A DNA stretch of 61,312 bases, taken from assembly GCA_002753335.1 (NCBI GenBank), contig PEAD01000001.1, positions 77,933 to 139,244 of the forward strand. The letters are read 5' to 3'. Below are positions 45,262 through 54,600 of the stretch, one piece after another. The stretch's first letter is position 1; each line of letters opens with the position of its first letter. A program made the position numbers and the translations under genes. This stretch comes from Nitrospirae bacterium MYbin3 (GTDB taxonomy: Bacteria > Nitrospirota > Thermodesulfovibrionia > Thermodesulfovibrionales > Dissulfurispiraceae). Under the pieces are notes generated by a model. It was not told where the DNA came from and did not search any database. It saw nothing but the letters and a program-made list of their open reading frames with translations.

Positions 45262-46007
45262 TGCTTCCGTTCCCAAACTTTCAAATACTTGAGGAAGGTG
45301 TAAAAACTATAAAGAGCAGCAAGCACAAAACCATGCAGTCCGTCCCTGAAACCCTGCTGCAAAAAATACATCCTGAAAAAAGCGGCCGGAGGGTTGATAA
45401 ATATTGACAACACAGCCTTTGCAGCTTTTTTGTCATATATCTCTTTTGCGGACATAGTAGAGTACCGCTCCATCTTTGCTATATATTCAGAAACTGTCCT
45501 GTAGGTGTAATGCTCAAAAGGCTCTTTAAGATGAGCTGTTAGCCCATTCACAAGAACCCTCTCATGCACTTCGCGCGGTTCGAGATGAGAGACGCTTTTT
45601 CTGAAAAGCCGCATTGAATAATCGGGCCACCAGCCGCTGTGGCGTATCCATCTGCCGAGAAAATAGTTTTTACGCGGGGCAAAATAGCCGCTTATCTTTT
45701 CGTCCTTTATGCGTGACACAATCTCGGCTTTAAGCGCAGGAGTTGCTCGTTCATCGGCATCGAGAATAAAAACCCATTCGTTTTTGGCGTAATCAACCGC
45801 TATCTGTTTGTGTTTTGAGAAGTTGACCCATTCATGCTGATACACCCTGTCGGTGTACTTCCTGCAAAGCTCAACGGTCCTGTCATCGCTGAAAGAATCC
45901 ACTACAACGATATCGTCAAAATCCCTTACGCTTTCGAGCGCTTCAGCGATATTGCGTTCTTCATTTTTAACGATTATTGCGATAGAAACCGGTATTTTTT
46001 TTTGCAT
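45252..46007 (-). CDS. GT2 glycosyltransferase (WaaE/KdtX-like)
   Basis: The GT-A fold is indicated by VSIAIIVKNEERNIAEAL, VVVDSFSDDRT and the DXD-like LDADERATP. RRNYF-like and GGWWPDYSMRLFR segments resemble WaaE/KdtX, which modify the LPS inner core. A hydrophobic C-terminal stretch may bring it to the membrane. It overlaps the GT4 gene and lies 25 bases after moaA. Confidence 0.88.
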   Translation of the reverse strand: MQKKIPVSIAIIVKNEERNIAEALESVRDFDDIVVVDSFSDDRTVELCRKYTDRVYQHEWVNFSKHKQIAVDYAKNEWVFILDADERATPALKAEIVSRIKDEKISGYFAPRKNYFLGRWIRHSGWWPDYSMRLFRKSVSHLEPREVHERVLVNGLTAHLKEPFEHYTYRTVSEYIAKMERYSTMSAKEIYDKKAAKAVLSIFINPPAAFFRMYFLQQGFRDGLHGFVLAALYSFYTFLKYLKVWERKHCA

Positions 46008-46032
46008 GGGAGGGTTTGTTGACGCGCCAATA

Positions 46033-47019
46033 TTATCCGCCGATTCTGGACATCGGCTTCAGATAAGCAAAATCCTGCTGCTGATTAATCGCATGCGCCT
46101 CAGGTTTTATCTCGACCGCAAGCCTTAGAAGCCTTTCTATTTCGCTGTCATCAGAGCCCATCCTGATTGATGATTTCAGGTCTATTTCGGTTTCCGAAAA
46201 AAGACAGGGCCTAAGTTTGCCGTCAGCTGTCAACCTGAGCCTGTTGCAGCTTCCGCAGAAATGGTGGGTTATGGGGCTTATAAAGCCTATTACGCCTGCT
46301 GCACCGCTGAACCTGAAATACCGCGCAGGACCGGCACGTCTAAGCTTGACCGGCTCGAGCGGAGCTATCTGTGAAACTCGCTCTTTTATCTCTTCTGTTG
46401 ATATGTATTTTTCGCGGCTCCATGCATCCTTTGCTCCAATCGGCATAAACTCTATAAATCTTACATGGCATGGCTTCTCTATGGTCAGCCGCGCAAAGTG
46501 CTGAATCTCGTCATCATTGACACTCTTAACCGGGACCATGTTTATCTTTACAGGAGAAAGCCCTGCATTTTCTGCCTCCTGAATCCCGTGAAGCACAGTG
46601 TCAAGGCTACCGCCTCTTGTTATCTCTTTGTATCTTTCAGGGATGAACGAATCAAGGCTCACATTAACCCTGCGCAACCCGGCTGCTGCAAGTGCAAAAG
46701 CCTTTTCTGCCAGTAAAACGCCGTTGGTGGTGAGGCTTATATCTTCTATACCATAGATTCCGTTCAGAGAAGATATAAGGTATTCGAGGTTTTTTCTGAC
46801 AAGCGGCTCACCGCCCGTAATCCTGACTTTGCGGACTCCTAGTCCGGCAGCAACTTTTACAATCCTGATAATCTCTTCATAGCTGAGAATATCTTTGTGG
46901 CTAAACGGGCTTATGCCTGATGACGGCATGCAGTAAACGCATCGCAGGTTGCAGCGGTCAATGACCGATATTCGCATATAGTCAATGACACGCTCGTACC
47001 TGTCGAAGATAAGACTCAT
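46033..47019 (-). CDS. moaA: GTP 3',8-cyclase (molybdenum cofactor synthesis)
   Basis: This radical SAM enzyme starts molybdopterin synthesis from GTP. The first Fe-S motif is CNLRCVYC, and the GTP-site cluster is formed by CGSCNRLRLTADGKLRPC. The C-terminal GG dipeptide (RIGG), needed for activity, is present. The 328-residue length is standard. It overlaps cpoB by 4 bases. It implies that molybdo- or tungstoenzymes are used. Confidence 0.96.
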   Translation of the reverse strand: MSLIFDRYERVIDYMRISVIDRCNLRCVYCMPSSGISPFSHKDILSYEEIIRIVKVAAGLGVRKVRITGGEPLVRKNLEYLISSLNGIYGIEDISLTTNGVLLAEKAFALAAAGLRRVNVSLDSFIPERYKEITRGGSLDTVLHGIQEAENAGLSPVKINMVPVKSVNDDEIQHFARLTIEKPCHVRFIEFMPIGAKDAWSREKYISTEEIKERVSQIAPLEPVKLRRAGPARYFRFSGAAGVIGFISPITHHFCGSCNRLRLTADGKLRPCLFSETEIDLKSSIRMGSDDSEIERLLRLAVEIKPEAHAINQQQDFAYLKPMSRIGG

Positions 47020-47948
47020 CTTTTCTTTTTCTTGCTTTTGGGTGAAGCGGCGGTGTTTCTCGACAGCATCTCGCCTATCTTTTTTTCGGCCAGATCCGCC
47101 TCTGATGAGCGAGGGTATTTTTCTATGAGTTTTTCCAGAACGATCTTAGCGGTCTTTTTATCCCCAATTTCGATAAAAGAATATCCCTGTTTAAGCATAG
47201 CACCCCTCGCCTTATCATGCTGAGGATGTTTTTTGAGAAGAGACTCGTAGGCCAGAATCGCATCATCAAATTTTTTCTCGCCGTAATAGGTCTCTCCAAT
47301 CCAGAAAAGTGCGTTGGGCGCAAGCTCATGTTTCGGATTGTCTTTTGCGAACTTTTCGAATTTCTGCCTCGCTTCCGGGAATTTCTTTTCTTTTAAATCC
47401 ACATGAGCATCGTCATACAACTGCCTTACTACATCCTTAGAGGTGGAAGGCTGCGTAGCGTTGTCCTGCGGCTTGTCTACGGGCTTTTCTGCAGGCTTCT
47501 GGGCCTCTTCCTGAACAGGAGCGCTGTTTGCTTTTGCCTTAAGCTCTTTAACGCTGTTTTCGAGCGCAGCTATTTTTGCCTGCTGCAGCTCTTTTTCGGC
47601 TATAAGGTCTTTTATCGTCTTGTCCGAATAATATTTGTTTTCGTCAAACCGGCCTTTTAAAACCTGCACCTCTTTTGAAAGGTCTGAGGTCTGGCTCACG
47701 ATAGAAGACTGGCTGTCTTTTACAGCGCTGAGAGAATACTCTTTAAGGGTCATTACGTCTTTAGAAAGATCAGAAACACGCTCCTTCTGAGCAGCCATAT
47801 CCTTTTTCTGGTTTATCATATCGGCTTGAAGATTGATAAGAGTGTTCTTCATAGCATCCATATCCGAGGAACTGGCACAACCTCCAACCAACAGCACACA
47901 CAAAAGGCAACCCCCAAAAAAACTGGTCTTTCTGATAAACGCCGCCAT
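47016..47948 (-). CDS. cpoB: Tol-Pal system protein CpoB (YbgF)
   Basis: CpoB is a periplasmic regulator linking Tol-Pal to cell-wall synthesis. The start resembles a lipoprotein signal (LLVGGCASS, Cys24), which is unusual because classic CpoB is soluble. A coiled coil (about 30-135) precedes three TPR units (about 170-295). An exact A of the TAATG junction joins it to pal; moaA overlaps it downstream. Confidence 0.88.
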   Translation of the reverse strand: MAAFIRKTSFFGGCLLCVLLVGGCASSSDMDAMKNTLINLQADMINQKKDMAAQKERVSDLSKDVMTLKEYSLSAVKDSQSSIVSQTSDLSKEVQVLKGRFDENKYYSDKTIKDLIAEKELQQAKIAALENSVKELKAKANSAPVQEEAQKPAEKPVDKPQDNATQPSTSKDVVRQLYDDAHVDLKEKKFPEARQKFEKFAKDNPKHELAPNALFWIGETYYGEKKFDDAILAYESLLKKHPQHDKARGAMLKQGYSFIEIGDKKTAKIVLEKLIEKYPRSSEADLAEKKIGEMLSRNTAASPKSKKKKR

Positions 47949-48544
47949 TACTTCTTATCCTCTGTCAGAACAAAGTGTGCTCTTCGGTTTCTTGCCCAGC
48001 ATTCTTCGGCAGCCTCGCTGCAAACAGGCTTTTCTTCGCCGTAGCTTACGGTTTCTATTTTGCTCGAAGGAATTCCTAGAGAGAGCAGGAAGTTTTTAAC
48101 CGCATTAGCTCTTTTATCTCCAAGCCCCAAGTTATATTCGTTGGTGCCGCGTTCATCGCAATGGCCTTCGATTATTATTTTTATGCCTCTGTTTTTCACA
48201 AGCCCGGCCGAAGCATCTTTGAGCACAGGCTTTGCGTCATCGCGGATATCATATCTGTCAAAATCGAAATATACATCTTTAAGTCTGCTTTGCAGTTCGG
48301 ACATGGCTGTTTTGGAATCGGACATCTGAGCCTTTTGCCTCTGGGTCTCAACAATTGTGTCGGGTTCTGTACGCTTTGGCGACTGCTGCTCTTGCGCTTT
48401 AGATTTGTCGGACAGGGATTCTTTTTCTACAGGTTTTACATCTGTCTGCTGCTCCGGTCCCTTTGTGGCTGCCTTTTTACCGCAGCCTGCAAAAATAAAA
48501 GTACCGCACAAAATAATCAAAATCAAAAATGAGAGCTTTTTCAT
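47948..48544 (-). CDS. pal: Peptidoglycan-associated lipoprotein Pal
   Basis: Pal anchors the outer membrane to peptidoglycan. The lipobox is IFAGC (Cys21). An extended linker follows. The OmpA-like domain has VYFDFDRYDIRDDA and IEGHCDERGTNEYNLGLGDKRA, which bind diaminopimelate. GGAGGG lies before the ATG. tolQRAB are not in the window, so pal-cpoB is split from them. Confidence 0.95.
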   Translation of the reverse strand: MKKLSFLILIILCGTFIFAGCGKKAATKGPEQQTDVKPVEKESLSDKSKAQEQQSPKRTEPDTIVETQRQKAQMSDSKTAMSELQSRLKDVYFDFDRYDIRDDAKPVLKDASAGLVKNRGIKIIIEGHCDERGTNEYNLGLGDKRANAVKNFLLSLGIPSSKIETVSYGEEKPVCSEAAEECWARNRRAHFVLTEDKK

Positions 48545-48789
48545 AGCTTCCCTCCAGCAGTATTAGTAATTGTTAATTTAGCAAATATTATGTTTCTATG
48601 CAAGGAAGCCGTAAAGATAAGTTGTTCTTCATGATAAGTTACAGTGCAGAGATTGACTTTATCAAAAAACCTGAGCGATACTCACTAAATGAATTTAAGG
48701 GTTAGGCAATATGGCCTTACTCAGAGGTCCAATAAGCTCCGGTTCTGTTTGTGCAGCAGCCGTTTCTATTCTTCACAAGGTGCACCTCA

Positions 48790-51700
48790 TTGAAAAATCT
48801 TGTCCCTCGTTTCATTCTGCAGCGTTATGCCCAAAAAGAGTATCAGGGCAGTTTTTCTGCAGTAGGACTGTTTGTAGATCTGACCGGATTTACAAAAACC
48901 ACCGAGACCCTTATGCAGCATGGCAAGGACGGCGCCGAGGCCCTTGCCGGAATTATGCATAATGTATTTGCTCCGCTGATTCAGACAATATACGAGCATG
49001 GCGGCATGATCAGCGGGTTTGCTGGCGATGCTTTCACCGCGCTCTTCCGCGAAGATGCTTATGGGCAGAGTGGTGGCGCGCGTCTGAACGCACTTGCCGC
49101 TGCTTGGAAAATACGTCAAATAATGTCCAGCGATTTTAAACAAGCGGCATTGGGTAATTCGTTTTCTTTTGCGGTCAGGCTCGGTATGGCAGAAGGCCCT
49201 GTGGAATGGGGAATCTTGTTGTCCGAATATGAGAATGTGCACCATGCGTATTATTTCAGCGGCGACGCTGTTATAGGCGCTGCCATCGCCGAAAAATATG
49301 CAGGGCAAGGTGACATCATAATATCACCCGAACTTGCAGCGGCCTATGGGAGCATTATCGGAATCGAACCGCAGGAAGAATTCCGGCGTGTGGCTTCTGT
49401 TCTTAGGGATCTTCCCGTCTCTTCAGCGGTTAATCTGCCACAAATAGATGACGAGCATAGAAAACCCTTTCAGGCCCGTGAGCTGCTAAACATCGAGAAT
49501 ATTGGAGAGTTCCGCTATGTTTTTACGGTATTTCTGTCCATCGAATCAGGGCTTGCGCATAAGGAGCTCGAAGAGGTGCTAAGGTTTTTCTTTGGGCTTC
49601 AAAGCCGATACGGAGGCCATTTGAATGGCATTGACTTTGGGGACAAGGGATGCAATCTGCTTTTTTTCTGGGGAGCCCCGACCGCATACGAAAACGATGC
49701 TGCGCATGTTATGAATTTTTTGCTGCACCTTAAAAGGGAGGCTTTCTTCCTTTATCGTTGTGGAGTCACGTATCAATTTATGTATGCAGGGCAGGTGGGC
49801 GCTGACCTGCGGCATGAATACGGCTGCTATGGAAGGGGCATTAATCTTGCGGCGCGGCAGATGGTGGAGGCGCCGTGGGGAGAGATTTGGACGGATGAAA
49901 AGACATACGAAAAAGCAGGAAATCATTTTCGTTTGGACCTTATAGATAATTTTTGCTTCAAAGGGTTTGACGAAAAAATGAACGTATATTCTTTTGTCGG
50001 AGAAAAAGAGAACGATAACCTCCCCTTGTACTGCGGAGAGATGTTTGGCCGCAGTGCCGATCTGGAAGAGCTGGAAAAAGCGCTCAGGCCTGTAAGACAG
50101 GGCAAATTTGCCGGCGCTATCTGTGTGTTTGGAGAGGCCGGAATGGGGAAAAGCCGACTGACCGAAACCTTGCGGGATATGCTTCAAACGATATACGGCA
50201 GCACATTTAATTGGATCGTTTGCCGCTCGGATGAGATAGCTCAAGGCCCGTTCAGCCCAATAAAATATTTTTTAAGGCGTTATTTCGATCAGTCCGAAGC
50301 TGCAAGCGATGCTGACAGAAAAGCAGCTTTTAATGCCCGGCTGGATACCCTTATAGACAAGATAGATAATGATGGGTTGAAGTTTGAGATTGATAGAACC
50401 CGCTCCATTCTGGGCGCGCTGGTTGAACTTTACTGGGATGACTCATTATACGAGAGGCTCGAGCCAAAGCTAAAATTTGAGAATACGCTTTCATCCTTAA
50501 AAAGTCTTTTTCTCGCCCAAAGCATGATAATGCCATTGATAATCGAGATGGAAGACGCACACTGGCTGGACAGCGATTCTATTCAATGCCTCAGATTTTT
50601 AACGCGCAATATTATTGATTACCCCATTGCGGTGCTGATCGTTTCCCGCAATACCGAAGATGCATCAATGTTCGATCCAGAAATTCCGGTGCGTATGTTT
50701 CATCTCCAAAGGTTTGATTTGGCATGCACTAAGGCTTTTGCAGAGGATTTCTTGGGTTCAAAGGCTAATGAATCCCTTGTGGACATGCTCACACAAAAGA
50801 CCGGCGGCAATCCTCTTTTTATTGAGCAGATGACCCGCTACCTGATAGAAAAAGACATGCTAGTAAACACAGGCGAAGGCCTTGCACCAAAAGAAGACAA
50901 CATGTCCATCCCTGACGATGTGCGAGCCATGATAATTGCCCGTCTCGACCACTTGCCGCAACAGGGCAAACAACTTGTGCAGACCGCATCGGTTCTTGGG
51001 CGCGAATTTGACAGGCAGATTCTGCTCTCGATGTGGAGAAGGCGCAATGCCGGCGCGGATTTCGAGATTGATATGGATAAGCTTGATCAGATATGGAAGC
51101 CTCTGGAAGGAACGCGATATATTTTTCAGCATGACCTTGTTCGTGATTCCGCGTATCATATGCAGCTTTCAACCGAACTTAAAAAACTGCATGCAATTGC
51201 TGCTGAAGAGATAGAGGCATTCTACAGTGATAATTTGCTGCCTCATTACGGAAACATCGCTTACCAATACGGCATGGCTGACATCAGGCATAAGGCGGTC
51301 GAATACTATGAAAAGGCCGGGGATTTGGCAAAAGCAAACTACCAGAATGAGCAGGCGATCACTTATTACGACAATATGCTCCACCGCTTAGATGGAGATG
51401 AAATGGGTAGGCGGTTTGATGTGCTCCTTAAAAAAGGCGGCATACTGGAACTTATCGGCCTTTGGCAGAATGCCGAAGATATCTATCGTGATGCGCTTGA
51501 CCTTGCAGCAACACTCCGGGATGAGATAAGGATTGCCCAATCAACACGCAGACTGGCCTGGAGATATTACCAAAAAGGCGATCTCCTCAATGCGATGGAT
51601 TATTTGAACAGGGCTCTGAAGTCATGCAGGTCGGTAAATGATGAAAAAGGCATCTCGATAATAATAGGAAGGATCGGCAGCATTCATATGAGAAATGGCG

Positions 51701-52692
51701 ACTATGCAAAAGCCAAAGAATGCTTTAGGGAAGATCTCATGCTAAGCAGAAAACTTGCCCACGAAAAAGGCATTGCATTTGCTATGGGCAACATCGGCAA
51801 CATTCATTTTCGGAAGGGCGATTTTGATCTTGCCATGGAATATTACACAGAGCGCCTCGAAATATTCAGAAAAATAAATGAATTGCCCTGCATCACCGTA
51901 GCGTATGGAGGATTAGGCGATGTGTATTGGAGACAGGGCAATTACGACCAAGCAATGGCATATTACACAGAAAAGCTTAAGATATCTGAGGAACTGGGAG
52001 ATCTCCAGACCATCTCGAACACCTTGTCTCATATGGGTGCGATTTTCTCAGAAAAAGGTGATTATGAAAATGCACTTTCTCATTTGGTGAAGGCCAAAGA
52101 TGCGGCCACCAAACTAGGCGACAAGGAAGGAATTGCAAAAAGCGCAAGGTTAATCGGGGCCGCATATCGTAGGCGTGGGAATTACAGCAATGCGATTTCG
52201 TGGCTGAATAAGGCCGAAGAGTTTCAGAAAGAATTGAATGACATGGAGGAGATTTCTATTATTTATTATAACCTTGGCTGCGTTTATCAGATGTTGGAAG
52301 ATTGCGACAAGGCTCTGGCATATATAAAGCGCGCTCTCAGTATCAGCGAGGAGATCAGCAATAAAACCGGAATATGCATCAACTTGGGCCGGCTGGGATC
52401 GCTGTATCATGCTGTCGGCAAAAAGAATGTTGCTATTGAGTGCTTTAACCGTTCTATACGGATGTGCAGAGAGCTTGGACTGAAGTTTTGGCTGTCAAGC
52501 TATCTTATTTTAATGGCCGAGTTTATGTGTGAAGAAAAAAAATATACGGAGGCAAGGTCTCTGAACTCTGAAGGATTGAGGATTGCCGAGGCGTTGGGTA
52601 ATCAGCGCAACATACAGCAAAGCAGGAAGTTGGCAGTAAAGATAGATCTTGGATTTAAAAAACAGAAACTTAACCGAACATGCGTATGCTGA
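48790..52692 (+). CDS. Class III cyclase-ATPase-TPR signalling protein
   Basis: A very large protein of 1300 residues. The N-terminal cyclase domain keeps the metal Asp in FVDLTGFT and GFAGDAFTALF. A second cyclase-like domain has lost them (TVFLSIESG, GDKGCNLLFFW). A STAND-type AAA ATPase follows with Walker A GEAGMGKS (near 50132-50155) and Walker B IIEMEDAHWLD. At least ten TPR units (about 51240-52650) end the protein. The start is TTG 48790 after AAGGTG, since GTG 48751 has no ribosome site. I infer a partner-sensing cAMP or cGMP source. It is alone on the plus strand. Confidence 0.87.
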   Translation: MKNLVPRFILQRYAQKEYQGSFSAVGLFVDLTGFTKTTETLMQHGKDGAEALAGIMHNVFAPLIQTIYEHGGMISGFAGDAFTALFREDAYGQSGGARLNALAAAWKIRQIMSSDFKQAALGNSFSFAVRLGMAEGPVEWGILLSEYENVHHAYYFSGDAVIGAAIAEKYAGQGDIIISPELAAAYGSIIGIEPQEEFRRVASVLRDLPVSSAVNLPQIDDEHRKPFQARELLNIENIGEFRYVFTVFLSIESGLAHKELEEVLRFFFGLQSRYGGHLNGIDFGDKGCNLLFFWGAPTAYENDAAHVMNFLLHLKREAFFLYRCGVTYQFMYAGQVGADLRHEYGCYGRGINLAARQMVEAPWGEIWTDEKTYEKAGNHFRLDLIDNFCFKGFDEKMNVYSFVGEKENDNLPLYCGEMFGRSADLEELEKALRPVRQGKFAGAICVFGEAGMGKSRLTETLRDMLQTIYGSTFNWIVCRSDEIAQGPFSPIKYFLRRYFDQSEAASDADRKAAFNARLDTLIDKIDNDGLKFEIDRTRSILGALVELYWDDSLYERLEPKLKFENTLSSLKSLFLAQSMIMPLIIEMEDAHWLDSDSIQCLRFLTRNIIDYPIAVLIVSRNTEDASMFDPEIPVRMFHLQRFDLACTKAFAEDFLGSKANESLVDMLTQKTGGNPLFIEQMTRYLIEKDMLVNTGEGLAPKEDNMSIPDDVRAMIIARLDHLPQQGKQLVQTASVLGREFDRQILLSMWRRRNAGADFEIDMDKLDQIWKPLEGTRYIFQHDLVRDSAYHMQLSTELKKLHAIAAEEIEAFYSDNLLPHYGNIAYQYGMADIRHKAVEYYEKAGDLAKANYQNEQAITYYDNMLHRLDGDEMGRRFDVLLKKGGILELIGLWQNAEDIYRDALDLAATLRDEIRIAQSTRRLAWRYYQKGDLLNAMDYLNRALKSCRSVNDEKGISIIIGRIGSIHMRNGDYAKAKECFREDLMLSRKLAHEKGIAFAMGNIGNIHFRKGDFDLAMEYYTERLEIFRKINELPCITVAYGGLGDVYWRQGNYDQAMAYYTEKLKISEELGDLQTISNTLSHMGAIFSEKGDYENALSHLVKAKDAATKLGDKEGIAKSARLIGAAYRRRGNYSNAISWLNKAEEFQKELNDMEEISIIYYNLGCVYQMLEDCDKALAYIKRALSISEEISNKTGICINLGRLGSLYHAVGKKNVAIECFNRSIRMCRELGLKFWLSSYLILMAEFMCEEKKYTEARSLNSEGLRIAEALGNQRNIQQSRKLAVKIDLGFKKQKLNRTCVC

Positions 52693-52705
52693 GCTTCAAG
52701 AGAAT

Positions 52706-53818
52706 CTATAGTAGCAGACGCTTCACCGCTTCAAAAACCTCATCGACGGTTATTGCCTCCATGCAGCGCTGGTAAGAGCAGCGTTTGCTCACGCAAGGGT
52801 CGCAGGTTTTTTCCTTTTGGATGATTGCATGTTTTTCGATGTCGTAATAGGGGCCTGATTTTTTTGCATCCGCAACCGCAAATAAAGCAACAACAGGCGT
52901 TCCCACAGCAACCGCTATATGCATGGTCCCTGTATCGCCGGTAATAAGCGCTTTGAACCTGCCCACCAATGCAGGAATATGTTTCAGGGGAACCTTTTTG
53001 GCAGAAACTATGGCACTGTCGCCTATCTGTTTTGCTATCAGGCTGCACTGCGCAGATTCATCAGGAGAACCGGTTATAATAATTTTCAGATTAGGTGTGT
53101 CTGCTGCAAGACGTTTTCCGAGTTCGACAAACCTTTCGGGAAACCACCTTCTGCTCAATGTGGAAGCCCCTATCTGAAAACCTATCAGAATAGCGTTTTC
53201 AGACACACCGTTGTCGCTCAGAAATTTCTGTGCTGCTGCTTCACTATCTTTTGAAACAGGCAAAACCATACGCGTATCATTAACGTTGCAGGCTGCAAGT
53301 TCGGCAACCGCAAGGCGTTGATTAACTCCATGCTCAAAATCCTTCCATGAAAAACGTTTCTGATTATTCGAAAGCAGAAATCTGTATCTGCTTTCGTTAG
53401 GCAGCTTAAAAACAAACCCGGCGCCTGACAAATACGCCATAGGCGTTGCCTGCGGCTCATTGCCGTGGAGGATCAGCACAAGATCAAATTTATATTTGCG
53501 TAGCTCTGTGATTGTTTTAAAAAAATGCTTGTAGCCGCCGTAATAGGGCACAATCCCGTCAATGTGAGGATTGTCCTTAAAAAGCTCCATGTTCTGGCTG
53601 TTGAACTGTGCTATTATGCGCGCATCAGGATATCTTTCCCGAACCGCTCTTATGGCCGGGGTTGAAAGGAGAGTGTCCCCTATTGCGGTGGAAGAAACAA
53701 CAAGGATGTTTTTTATTGCGGAGGGATCAAAATATTGCGGTTCGCTTTTCCTTGAATCCAAAGATTTCGCGAGACGCAGAAGAACAAACAGCAGTTCATC
53801 GATCGGACTTATTCTCAT
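52706..53818 (-). CDS. GT9 heptosyltransferase-like protein
   Basis: It probably adds a heptose or related sugar to the LPS core. ILVVSSTAIGDTLLSTPAIRAV is the nucleotide-diphosphate-heptose binding start. GFQIGASTLSRRWFPERFVELG and ITGDTGTMHIAVAVGTPVVALF are the GT9 hallmarks. A C-terminal Cys cluster (CDPCVSKRC) may bind a metal, as in many GT9 proteins. It overlaps the deacetylase gene by 4 bases. The specific sugar is unknown. Confidence 0.9.
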   Translation of the reverse strand: MRISPIDELLFVLLRLAKSLDSRKSEPQYFDPSAIKNILVVSSTAIGDTLLSTPAIRAVRERYPDARIIAQFNSQNMELFKDNPHIDGIVPYYGGYKHFFKTITELRKYKFDLVLILHGNEPQATPMAYLSGAGFVFKLPNESRYRFLLSNNQKRFSWKDFEHGVNQRLAVAELAACNVNDTRMVLPVSKDSEAAAQKFLSDNGVSENAILIGFQIGASTLSRRWFPERFVELGKRLAADTPNLKIIITGSPDESAQCSLIAKQIGDSAIVSAKKVPLKHIPALVGRFKALITGDTGTMHIAVAVGTPVVALFAVADAKKSGPYYDIEKHAIIQKEKTCDPCVSKRCSYQRCMEAITVDEVFEAVKRLLL

Positions 53819-54600
53819 TCAGATTTTATCCTCAAATAAAAATCGGACAGCATAGAGCTTGTGTAGACAAGCATTCTTTTTCTGAACCAAGAAATACTGT
53901 CTTTAACAACTATGCGCTTTATTTCGTAAGGATTGTCGCCGGCTTTGACAACGCCGTGCTTGGTTGTGAACAATGCTTTATACCCCGCCTGTTTTGCCGT
54001 TTCCATAGCCTTGTCAGTGTATTTGCCGTAGGGCCAGCAGAGATGCGGGCAGAGAATTCCGAGCCTCTCCTCAATCTTATGCTTAGAACCGGTGAGTTCA
54101 TTTAAAAGCCGGTCTTCGTCAAGCTCATTGCACCTTGCATGACTTTTTGTATGCGAATAAAATTCTACCAGTCCGCTTTTTTTCATTTCATTCACGAGCG
54201 TCCAGTTGAGCACAACCCTGCGGTCCTCTCTTCCCTGAATCAAGCTTTTTGATTCAGCGTGATTCGGAATTGTAAGCGGCATTTCACAGCAGGATGAAGA
54301 TGCGCTGTCAACCCTGTCGGTCACAAGAAAGATAGCGGCTTTAATTCCGTATTTTATCAGCGAAGGGAACGCGTAAACATAGTTGTCGAGCCAACCGTCA
54401 TCAAATGTAACCACCACAGCCTTTTCTCTTAAAACAATATCCCCTCGAATAACATCCATGAGTTCATCCAAGGTGAGCGTTCTGATACCCTTTTTATAAA
54501 GGTGCTCCATCTGTCCGGCAAACACCTCAGGAGTAACAGTTACAATATCCCCTTTATGCGGGTTTATGTGGTGGTACATCAGGACAGGCACAGGTCTCAA
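53815..54600 (-). CDS. Polysaccharide deacetylase (NodB-like)
   Basis: It removes acetyl groups from an envelope sugar. TFDDGWLDNY has the catalytic Asp pair, and the metal His lie in SHTKSH. CWPYGKYTDKA is the following conserved motif. No signal peptide is seen, so a cytosolic or membrane-linked role on a precursor is likely. It overlaps both neighbours by 4 bases. Confidence 0.9.
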   Translation of the reverse strand: MRPVPVLMYHHINPHKGDIVTVTPEVFAGQMEHLYKKGIRTLTLDELMDVIRGDIVLREKAVVVTFDDGWLDNYVYAFPSLIKYGIKAAIFLVTDRVDSASSSCCEMPLTIPNHAESKSLIQGREDRRVVLNWTLVNEMKKSGLVEFYSHTKSHARCNELDEDRLLNELTGSKHKIEERLGILCPHLCWPYGKYTDKAMETAKQAGYKALFTTKHGVVKAGDNPYEIKRIVVKDSISWFRKRMLVYTSSMLSDFYLRIKSE

